This document shows, piece by piece, positions 24,501-36,500 of a stretch of 64,000 nt of DNA. Source of the stretch: Oryzias latipes (lineage: Eukaryota; Chordata; Actinopteri; Beloniformes; Adrianichthyidae); the NCBI RefSeq assembly GCF_002234675.1, contig NC_019876.2, positions 24,547,229 to 24,611,228 of the forward strand, read 5' to 3'. Both the position numbers and the translations under genes were made by a program. The notes below the pieces were generated by a model. It was not told the DNA's origin and did no database searches. It worked only from the letters and a program-made list of their open reading frames with translations. Numbering within the stretch: position 1 is the stretch's first letter; the number at the start of each line of letters is the position of its first letter.

Positions 24501-27500
24501 GTACCTAGGATAGCACAAGGGTTACAATCATAATGCTGAAAATCCTCAATGCAGTTTCTGTTTTCACTGTTTGATATTTCCCACAATTCCTAGCATATTT
24601 ATGGAGAATCCATAGTGTTTTGTGGGAGTTTCTGTTTGAATTGAAGCTGTTTTTTCAAATCCAAACCGCTAAAGTGTGTCATCCAGACTGCTGAGTGGAT
24701 TGTTGGCTCCCCACTACCACAGCTGGAGGAAATCTACTCCACCAGGCCCCTTCGTCGAGCCACAACGACCCCACCACCCGGGACTCTTCATATGCAACCA
24801 TCTCTCTTGTGGCAGACTCATGAGCAGTCATGACCCCCCCAAGTGTTACTGACAAAAAGTAAAAGGTAGTTATATTCAAATATAATAACATGAAAGCTTT
24901 TCCTTCTTTTCCTACCTGGCTGTTGTTCCGAGCCTCAAAGTCGTCTCTGCCTGCAGCTCTCTCCTGCTCCAGCCTCTTCTGACTCTCCTCCATCAGGAAA
25001 CAAACCAGCCACTTATAGGCATCCAGAGGCACTGAGGAGACAGACGAGGGCGCTGTTAGACTGCAGTAGAGACACTGCAGAGACAAAGACGTCAAAGGAG
25101 CTTCTTCTGCTTCTCATCTGTTGGTCTCTTTAGGTAAAAAGCAGCTCAAACTAGATTCAGTTTAACTCAGAATTTCATGTCAGGAAAATAAATGACAGCA
25201 GTGGATTTTAGTGAAAGTATTGAAAATATTTATCAACAAATGAAGATGTCAAACTGTTCAGTCTTGACTCAGTCTTGAAGGAAAATTCAGAAGCAAATTT
25301 TTAAAGGTAACATCCATAAACTGCATTGCTGCTGTGAAGAGTTACCTGATGGGATTAAACAGTAAGGGGCCGAGCACAGAGCCATGTGGTACACCACAGA
25401 AATCTCTGAAATGAACATTTAAATTTTTTCTCTAATGTTTATCTAGAAATTCTCTAAATTGATGTTTTGATAAACCAAACTCTGCTTTGAGGAAAACTCT
25501 TCGTTCCCATAAAAAACTGCATTTGTCTAATAAATGTGATTAGTTTGTCGTGAAGACCTTGTAAGTTCAGACACTCCTCCATTGTTTCTGCTGTGAATCT
25601 GGTCTTCAGGATGTTCTGATAATCGTCCAGAAAGTCCACAGAGTGAAGAGGAGACTGAATGTGAACGGCGTCTGAAAGCAGACAAACACAGAGGTGTTAT
25701 GGAGAAGCAGAGATGCTCACTGATGGTTGCTGCAGCTGCAGCCTCAGCCTCTGCTGCCACCTTTCTGTCTGCAGTGTTAGAGTCAAAGTGACTGAAGGAA
25801 ACATTCAGATAAAATCCCGGAAACTTCAAAGCTCATCACAGAGTGAGATGGACACTGACTGTGCCGTTTGGCCTGGAAACAGCTGAGCAGGTAGTTGCTG
25901 GTCTGTTGCAGCAACACGTTGTTGTCTCCCTCATAGGTGCAGTTTGGGTCGTTGTCGTCACGCAGACTGCCGAGTCGGTTCACTGAAACGCACAAGAACA
26001 GCAGTCAGGTCTCAGGCCCGCTCAGAGTCTGAGCATGTGCGCTGAAGCTGACTGGCGAGGTATCCGTGTCCTCCGCAGGCCTCCCTGCACTCCTGGATCC
26101 CCCTCTGAGCCGTCCAGGAGCCCAGAGGTTTACAGGAACTGGTGATGGCGTGGATCTCCCGACCCAACTCGTCCTGTGGACGACACCAGCAAAGTCTGAC
26201 ACTTGAAGCTGCTTGGTTTCTCCAAGCAGAGGCGGTGAGTGAGCCTCTGATCCATCAATGACCTTTGCCTGAGGTCCAGACATGCAGCGTGTCCACTCAC
26301 CTGTCTGTCACTCTTGTCCTTCATCATCTGTCCCATCTGGAACTCTACAAAGTTCATGAAGACGGATTTGGTGAAGAAGTCCAGAGCGTAAGCTGCTGCC
26401 AGGTAAGGCATGAGACGCCATTGCTGCAGAGAAACCAAAAGCTGTGATCCGTGATCAGCTGCAGCCACATCCTCAGCTCTGGTGGCCTTTTCTCCTCTGA
26501 GACTCAACATCTGAGCTGGAGCCTGAAGACTGAGCCTCTTCAGGATGTCTGCTAGGATCCTTTAAGCTGGAACGGACTTTTATTTCATGCTGACTGGACC
26601 GAGAGTTTAGGAACATGAGAGCTAGAATTCCTTTGAATTTTGGAAACCTAAGTGTACTCATTCTCTCCAGATTATTCTCTTTCAAAGTAATCTGCTTAAA
26701 GTTTTTGGAGAAACCGACATGGGGCCTCTGTCAATTACCTTCCCCCTCCCCCGTTCCTGCTCTGCCCTGGACGCGACCAGCTGGGTTCACTTACCTCATC
26801 TTCATCCCCGCCTACTTAAGGAGATCCAGGACCTGTTTTCGACGCCAGTCCGTTGTTCCTTCCTCGGTGCTTACGTCTGGCCAGCTCACGTTGTGTGCCT
26901 TGTCTAAATCCAAGCTTCGTTAACGTTTTATCTCTTCTCCACCCTCAGGAACTGTCCGCTTCACGGGTGAACCTCAGGTCGCAGTCCACCGCTCACGCTC
27001 TCCCCCTTGGATTCTGCCGAAGTCACGCTCTCTGGACCTTCCTGCGGCAAACCTCCAGTCAGCCGCCACGCCACGTCAAGACTCCTAACTACTCACCCTC
27101 TGTTAATTAAACCATCTTAAACTTACCTCACGACTCCTAGTGTCCTTCTGGGTTCCAGCGTTTGGGTCTGTCAGAAATCCCGCAAGATCATGACAGAAAC
27201 TAGTTTAAGGGAAGTTGAACCACAGCTCTATCATGAAGGGTTAAATCATTATTATAGTTATTATCATCATCATTACATTTATGGACTTTATCAATAAATA
27301 TAGAAAATGTATACGATAAATGCTCTACAATATTAGTGCATAAACTTTTTGTCTTTAGTTACAGTTTAGTACAGCACAGAGTTTCATTCATTGGCTGATC
27401 AATTTCTTCAGGTATTGTGAAATTCAGTGATCAGACAGTTTGATCAAATCCACCTGTAGCTGGTACTCCAGCACTGGAATCTCCTCCGTGTCTTTGGGTC

Positions 27501-30500
27501 CAAACTGTCTCCTGGTGGCTGAGAAGCGGATCGCCACGGTCAGAGCCAGCTTTAAATTGACGACACCCATCCTGCCGATGTACGCACGACCTCCAGACAG
27601 GGCCCCCAGAGAGGCCCCAAAGCGCTTGTTGGGGTCCTGCAGAAGAAAACAGAAACTTAAGACTGTAAACTCTTCAGCACACAAACTGATTTCTTTCAAA
27701 GTTGTAATAAAGCTACAGTCAAATCTGCTGATGAAATCGGAATAAGACACAAAATCTAAATCTCTGAAACACACTAAATGACTCAAAGTAGAGCTAAACC
27801 TGACAGATGTATTTCCATTTCATTCTGAATCAGGGTTTATTGATTTAAAGGGCCTTTATCGTGCTTTTCTTGGGTCTTTTAGAGTACATCCATATATATA
27901 ATTTATTACCTTTGCCACACTAAAGAACAATTTTTCTTTAAATATGAGTTCTTTTTGCAGTTTTTTTTCCTTCCTAGAAGTAAGACGACTCAATCTCTGA
28001 AACTCTGCCTTTCTCTCCTTGTGGGTACCGCCCATTTGATGACGTCATCCCAGAGTTGCCCTCGGCAGCGTTTCTGCCTCCCGCCCACAAAAACAAGCAA
28101 CATCTGAACTTTTGCAAAGATGGATGAGCATATTTTGCATATAAAAGGAAAGTGTTCAGTCGATCACCGCTAGCTAAACAGAGAAAGTGGTTAGCCTGGG
28201 GGCGGGGCTGGCAGACTCTTCCTGGAAGGGGCGATTCCTCACTTTGTGAAGTCACAATGTGAGGACCCCTTGCTTCCTTGAGCTGGGACTTTCTCCACAC
28301 AGACACCTGCATGAACATAGAAGCAGAAAAAGAAGTGAAGACATAACCAAAGATGATGATTGAAACCAACTTTTCTTCAGGCTCTTTAAACCTTCATTAG
28401 TTCAGCAGGAGCTAGGAAAGACAAACGATCCAAACCTCTGTGAGAACCTTCCACCCATGTCAACACCCCCAAAGGTGTTGAAACCACAGAAAGACCACGT
28501 TTCATTTTGAGACATGAAGCTGATAAATGTGAAGAGCATTGGTCAAACTGGAACATCCACCTGAAACGTGGGATAAATGAGAAAATCCTCATTTGTTCAG
28601 CAGAGTTCTGACCTTGTACGGAGTGACGTAGCGTCCATCAGGGGTAACGTCTCCCGTCTTGTTCAGCAGGTTTTCTCGCGGGATTCTCACGTCGTGGAAC
28701 ATTACAAACCTGATAGGAAGGAAACAAACTTTGTAATGACTCCTACATTTCCTATTAAGATATATTTAGCTGCATTTTAATGCTAAAGCCTATCTGTTTC
28801 CATGGTAAAGATTCTGTTAAATTAACACACAGTTTGTGTTCTGTGTCTTCCACCTCCTAACCCTTCTAGAGAAAAGCTGGAAGCTTTACATTAGATACAG
28901 ACAAAATAAAAACACAGAAAAGTGTCGGTCTCTGGTCTCACTGACCCGTTATCCAGTCCGTTCTGGCCCAGTTTCTTGCCCATGTCTCCAACAACAACCC
29001 CTGGCAACGCCAGCAAGGTCTTTGGGTCTCTGACCTGCAGCACAGAGTTGAACATCTTTGATCACTAAATATTAATAAAGTTAAGCTCATTTTGAGTGCA
29101 AGTTCTACAAAACATAAACACAAAAATGGATCAAACAGCTTTTAAGTTTTGATGTTGGAGATATTTGAGCATCAGAATGTTTCTGCTGTGTTCCACAAGG
29201 CTCTGACTCAATATGAAGGGAGAGATTTCATTTTTCATCTCAGTTTTTACTACAGGCTCTATAATTGTACTCAAGTCCCTGTTCATGACTTTATTTTAAG
29301 TCTTTGCGTTTAGAAAAAAATCCAAGGTTTCTACAGTCATTCAGATGTTAGTACAAATAAACAAAAATAGATCAGAATGGAAATATATTATTTCAATAGG
29401 GAGCCAGAAGCTTAATTACTTAAGAAAAAAACATAAAAAACAAAGTTGTTGCAGTTCATACAGTTTTAACGCTTGTGTTATCTTAGATGACCCCACCCAT
29501 GCATTGACGTGTTCTCCCTACCATGACAAAGGTGGATGAAGGTGGAAAGATTTCATGTAATCCATGGACACCAGTGAAGATCACAAATCATTGAAGAAAA
29601 AAGGTTCAGCGCACTGTCTAGTGGGTCTAGATGACCCAACTCCCAATGTTAAAGTGCCTAGGATAGCACAAGGGTTAAGTGTGGGTACGCAGGTTCCGCT
29701 GGTGAGCCTGGTTCCTGCAGGGGGCCTGGGCAGGCCTCCTTGCCCAGGAAGAGGAGCGTCTGCCCTTGGTCTGGAGGTGGAGCTAATGTCGGCTTCTGCT
29801 TCCAGGCTGTAGCCCAGGTGGTCCAAGTTCAGAGCCCTGTGGAACACCATAGCTAATTCTCGGTTGGTTCACATGAGTCATGTCTCCTGCTCATGTTCAT
29901 GTGTGGTTACAGGAGGAAGGAAGGCTGTCTTTTTCATCAGGAAACTTCATACTACCTGAAAAAATGTGCAGAAGTTGTCCTGCAGCTGCAAACCTCACGT
30001 GCTCTATAAACCATGTGAACCAACAGCACCAATCACAAGACAGAAGTTTGTCTAAGCAGACGGCGTTCAGGGGAATTTTCCCACACAAGGATTCGACATT
30101 ACATCCCTTGTAAACATTTTGTTTGTCAGGACTGCCCAAAGCGGCACTTCCGCCTTCAAAAGCCGCCTTTAAAGCTCCTCCTCTGCTCAGAGACTCGGTC
30201 CTCCTGAGCCGGGCAGCTCACTCAGATCAGTCGTACGGACTGAGGTCTGAAGCGTCCTCCGGAGAGTTGTACGTTACAAAGCCCCCTTCCCGCAAACTCG
30301 AGGACTCCGGCTGCACTGATCAGAGACATGCTTGGCTCGCGTTGAGCATGTAGCCACACCGAGTGAGCTCTGATGTCATCGCCCCGCCTCCCTCCTGGAA
30401 ATGCTGACTGGTATTGAGTTTTGCTACAGTTTTTGCAGTGTGAATGTGAAAAAGGGAAAATGCAATCCCCTCTTTGCATTTTCGATTTATTTATGTCACA

Positions 30501-33500
30501 AAATGAGCGATGTTGAAGTAGAAAATGAAAAAGCATTTTAAAGGACTGGCATTTAATTTTATTTTTGAGCCATTTGATGCAGTTACATTGTAAAAATGAA
30601 CAAACATTTCTGTTAATCCATTTTAATGATCAAATTAGATTTTTCTAGATGAATTTTGCTACACATTTACCAGAACTTTTTGAAAATGAAATGTATAATA
30701 CTATTTTCTTTATAATTTTAATTAAGTGACAGAATAAGCAGTGTTTAAGTAGAAAAGAAAAAAGCATTTTAAAGGATTTCTTTTTCATTTTGAGTCAAGA
30801 AATGCAGCTTCATTTTGAAAATGAAGAAGCATTTCTGGTATTGACTTTTATTTTTAGTTATGCTTCAGAAACGCTTCCATAATTTTGAGCTGTAAAAGTG
30901 GAAAAGCTCGACTAGCTTTCCCTAAAACAAATATTTCAAAAAATCCCTTGTTCAACAGTGTGACAACTTTTTTTTTTCCGTTTGACAATGTGACCCCTAA
31001 CTTTTGAAGTTTTGTCCTGATGACGCTGTGATACAGAACTAAACCTGAGGGCTGTGCTGGAAAAATATTGTGAGAACCATCATTACATCTCCTCCTTCCT
31101 CTTTCGGCTTCTCCCATCAGGGGTCGCCACAGCGAAACAACCTCTCCTTCGAGGACGAGTCGCATGGTTAACTTGGCAATGTTTTACGCCGGATGCCCTT
31201 CCTGATGCAACCCTCTCAATTTATCCGGGCTTGGGACCGGCACAGAAGCAGAGAAGGGAATAGGGAGGAGCCCGGATTCGAACCTTGGTCTGACGGACAG
31301 AAGGAGCCGCAAACCAGCACAAGCTAAACTAGCTCCGCTAGAACCATCATTACATCTGTGAGACAAAAAGGACTTACCGGCACGACAAAGAAGGGAAGGC
31401 CATGGCAGACCTGGTCCGGTGTGTAGAGCTGGGCATACAGCAAACAGTGGGTGGCGTTCTTCCCCAGGTTCCCCACCCAGAACTTGGCTGCCTCGAAGTC
31501 TGGAAAGTTGATCACAAACTCCTACACCAAACCAGAAAAAAGAAGTCTCTCTATACGCTATGATTTCAAGCCTTGGTGTTTGGGATGATGGGCAGAGTGG
31601 CTGACCTGGGTGGATGGGTCGTATGTGGCTGTGGTCCTCATGGCTCTGGTGTTGCTGCCATGGCTCAGCTCAGTCAGTGCGAAACAGCCAAAGACCTGAG
31701 AACACGTAGGTAAGTCATTCAAAGGCAGCAAAGCCTCATGGGAGGAATAACTCAGGAGTCACCGATGTGGCATCAAGAGTTTTCTCAGTGCTCAGCTACC
31801 CAACCCTGATCCTCCAATGTTACTCACACCTTTTTTTGAATCTCTGGGAAAAAAATGCTTTTTTTTTGACAATGAATTTAAAAAAATCAATTCAAATGAA
31901 TTTTTAGACATAATCTTTACAGATGGAGTGGATTGTTTTTTGCAACTTTGATAATGCAACCACAAAGGGGCACTATCCAGCGCTTTGGTATGAGAGTTCT
32001 AAGTTTGAGTTATTAAAAAGTATAATTATAGTATTATTATAAAGAATTATTTTTAAGGAAAATGTCCTCCAGTGTAACTCTAAAGCCAAATAAACCATGT
32101 AAATCACTGACAGAACTTCCATACTGGGTCAGTTGTGGTGCAATTGATTCACAAGGTGCTGGTGGAAAATTGGGGGTGGACTTTGCTAAAAGACCGGTCT
32201 GTCTAAAGTTGGCCTAATTGCCTCTCTGCCTGTCATTAATTTTGGAAGGGCCAACATGTTTCCTTGTTGTTGGTTTGGACTTTAGTTTTTGTATAGTAGT
32301 TGTAGTCTTCTGTGTCTTTCTAAAACGTTTGGGGCTGCTGGTTGAACGGGGAGACCTTGAGGACCAGAGTTGGGCAGGTGCTTTAAAACCAAACAGGAAC
32401 TCCTTAATCTTTCTTCTTACCGTCATGTCTTCGCTGCTTTCAACAAATTTTCTGTGCCTGCTTGTTCCTGAATTAGCAATAGTTCCTCCAAACATCTGAA
32501 ATGAACACATTAACAGGAAAAGGGTAGAAGAATGCTAACACAAGTAATGATACAAACTTAGACTCTCTGAATCAGTGCATAAGTTCACGATTTGATTTAT
32601 AGTTTGATCCAACTCAATGCTAATACTATTTCCTATAGCTTTATTTTTTTTAAATGAAAATTCATATAAACTGCCACCTTCTAGGCGTGTGAGAGCTTGA
32701 ATTATCCTAGGGACTATGCTAATCTTGTAAAATGCATTTACCAGGAGGTACTGTCCCTGGTTAGGGTCTCCGATGGCAAATGAGTCTGAGGTGACGAGCC
32801 AGACTAAGAGCACTTCAAATTCCCCTTTTGAATATTTTAAAACAAGGCCTACTAGATCGCCTAGACTGACATCAACATAATCCCAGCCCGGAGCCAGGCC
32901 TGGGGTTCGGGGCTTACAGGCAAGGACCAGGCAGAATAGTCATTGGTTGAGGTTCTTCCCAGTGAGTGAGAGAATTACATCACTGCCATTCCAGGGATGT
33001 CAGGGTCACTGTCAGGGACATGTCTCTACCTGGGATCTTGGCTTCTGAGGCAAACTTTAGTACAGAGTACCCACCCTTCTTGGAGTCTCCAGGAGAGGTA
33101 TTAGAAAGTGCTCCAAATGGGACTCTATTGTCTTACTGAGAGACTTTGTTGCATAAATGGACAGTGACAGTTATACCTGGAAGGTCATGGTTGGGAGAAC
33201 TGTTCTGAATCCCTGATTTTGGAATTTTGTGTCAGTCCCAGTTTGTTGACAACACCGTGTTTGAGTACAAGGTTGTCCATCAGTGCACATGGAACCAGAA
33301 CAGCCAAGGAAGACGGTGAATGATCAACTTTGACGTTGTGTCATCTGACCTTCTGTCATGTGTTTTGGACATTTGGATGAAAAGAGGGGCAGAGCTATTA
33401 ATCAATCACCCACTGGTGGAGGAGAAGGTCGGACAAGCCACGACGACTAAAAAGTATTGGGGGAGTCTTTTGGGCATATTTTGCTGGGCCCACTGTCAGA

Positions 33501-36500
33501 AGGGTCCTTAAACCCTTATGAGCAAGGGCTCTAATGAGGTACCACTGTCTACTGACGGCGTGGCTGTAAGATTTCTGGTATTAGTTGGGGCGGCAATCCA
33601 CAGATCTGGGGACTGTCGCCAAAAGTAAGGGATGCCATCAACCTGTAGGAGCTGGGCTGACTTCCGGGACTCCCAAAGCAGTCAACATGTAGTGATAGTC
33701 CAATTAACATCCACCACAGTTAATTGAAGAGGCAAACATTCATGTGTAAGAGGAGTTTGGGGAGGCCATAGAGAGGGACAATTGGTTGGCATCAAAGAAA
33801 TTCTGGCAAGCCATACCAAACCTCAAGAGGGGAAAACGGTTCTCTCCCAATACTGTCTACAGAGCTGGTGGAAGCTACTCCACTCAACTGAGGACATTGC
33901 CAAGAGGCGGTCGGAATACTTATACTCGCCGACATGCATTCCACTGAGAAAACATAGGCTGAATAGCCAAGGGTGGGCAACAACATCCCCAAGCTGTAGT
34001 CAATGAACTAGTCAAAGCTTCTTGGTACCAAGGATCCCAAGGTGGATATTGTGGGGCTATCCTGAAATTCTCCTTTTGACATCTCACAGTGCCTCTGAAC
34101 TGGCATACTGGTCGTCCTTGTAAAGAGCAATTCCTGTTCCAAAGGGTTCTCTACAGCTACAGTACACACACTTGTATACATTATTCAGCATCCCTAAAAA
34201 AATCCACTCATGGGTAGTGCTGAAGAGAATTCTGACAATAGTCAAACCACAGGATCAAAAGGAACAGATCAGTTTTTGTCCTGGTCGTGGCTCTACTTAC
34301 AGCAGAAAATATTTTCTGGAATTTTATCAGGTGTTGTTGTTCGTCAACTCGTAGTCGAGTATGACCATAGCAATACTAATAGTACATTGTCTAAGGGGCG
34401 GAGGGATGTGTCCGCATATGGCTAATAAGGCCAATATGGGCAAGAAAACCCCTTCCACAGGTTGAACACCAGTGAGAGGGGGTCGTGTTGGTAGGTTGGT
34501 CAGCTAGAGCCTTACGTTTTTGGCGTTTTTCCTTGGCTGCGTTGGAACGTTTATTTTCTGAGTAGATGGCACCTTTATGAATCAAGTTACGCCAAGTCGG
34601 TCTGTCAGATGCTGCAGTTTCCCACGTGGAAACGTCGATATTGAAATCTTTCAGATGTGATTTGATGCAGTCTTTGTAGCGTTTGCGCTGGCCTCCAACT
34701 TTCCTGCTACCATGGCTGAGTTCACCATACAGCAGCTGTTTGGGTATCCTGGAGTCTGACATACGGCAGACGTGTCCTGCCCATCGTGTCTGAGCTTTGC
34801 GCATGGTGGTAATGACGCTAAGGAGGTCTGCTCTCTCCAGGACCTCAGTGTTTGTGATTCGATCATGCCAGCGAATATTAAGGATGTTTCGGAGACAGCG
34901 GAGATGGAACTGCTGGAGAAGTTTCTCATGTCTTCTGTAGGTGGTCCAGGTTTCGCAGCCGTAAAGAAGTGTTGTTAAGACGACTGCTCTGTACACTTTG
35001 ATCTTGGTGTTTTGTAAGATGCCTCTACGTTCCCAGACTGACTTCCTCAGTCTCCCAAAGGCACTGCTTGCCTTCGCGATGCGGTTGTTGACTTCTGCAT
35101 CGATGTTGGCGTTGCGGGAGAGAGTGCTGCCGAGGTAGGTAAAGTTTTCTACATCTTGAAGTCGCTGCCCCTTGACTGTGATGTTTGGTTCCTGATATGG
35201 TTTTCCTGGGGCGGGCTGATACATCACTTCAGTCTTCTTGATATTGATGGTGAGGCCAAAGTTGTCGCAGGCAGATGAGAAAGCGTCCATTTCCTGTTGC
35301 ATGTCTTGCTCATTGATGGCATTGAGGGCACAGTCATCAGCAAAGAGCAGGTCACGAATCACAGTTTCTTTTACTCTAGTGACGGCCTTCAGACGTCTGA
35401 GGTTGAACAGCCTTCCATCACACCTATACCTGATGGGTATGCCTAAGGGTGTCTCCCTGAAAGCATCAGTCAGCATTGCAGAGAACATCAAGCTAAACAG
35501 TGTAGGGGCAAGTACGCAACCTTGCTTAACTCCATTTGACACTTGGAAAGGGGCAGAGGTATTTCCATCATCAAGAACACGGGCCATCATCCCATCGTGA
35601 AATTGTTTAACAATCTTTACAAACCTGTTTGGGCAGCCAAATTTTGCCATGATTTTCCACAGTCCCTCTCTACTCACAGTGTCAAACGCTTTTGTTAAAT
35701 CTACAAAGGTGGTATAGAGATCTTGATTGTGTTCCACACTTTTCTCCTGGATCTGACGAGCAGCAAAGATCATATCAACAGTCCCTCGACCTGCACGGAA
35801 ACCGCATTGGCTCTCAGGGAGATGACCTTGCTCAAGGTGTTTAAGGAGGCGATTTAGGAGCAGTCGGGCAAAGATCTTTGCAGCGATGGAGAGAAGTGAA
35901 ATCCCTCTATGGTTGTCACAGGAACGCTTGTTGCCCTTTCTCTTGTAGATGTGGACAATTGTGGCATCTTTAAAATCTTGCGGGAGGGTCTCACTTACCC
36001 AGAAAGATTGGAGTAGCACTGTTAATTTGTGTAGGAGAGAAGGGCCCCCTGACTTGAATACTTCAGCAGGGATGGCGTCAGAGCCAGGTGCTTTTCCAGT
36101 CGACATCTGCTTGATTGCCTTGGCAACCTCGTCCTCTGATGGTATTATATCCAGGTCTGGGTTAATGTCCACCTGTGGGAGGCGTTGGATAGCTTCGTCA
36201 TTGATAGAAGATGGACGATTTAGTACGCCATTGAAGTGTTCTGCCCATCTCTCTACAATCTTGTTTTTGTCAGTGATGAGTGTTGCTCCGTCGGCGCTCA
36301 GTAGAGGGGAACTGCCTGATGTTGGTGGTCCGAATATACACCTGAGCGAGTCGTAGAATCGTTTCATGTCGTGTCTGTCTGCAAAGCCTTGAATCTCGTC
36401 AGCCTTTTCACTCAGCCATGTATTTCGAATGGAACGGAGTTTTGATTGAACCTGTCTACGTTTACTGACGTAGGCATCTTTCTTTAAGACTGAGTTTGGA

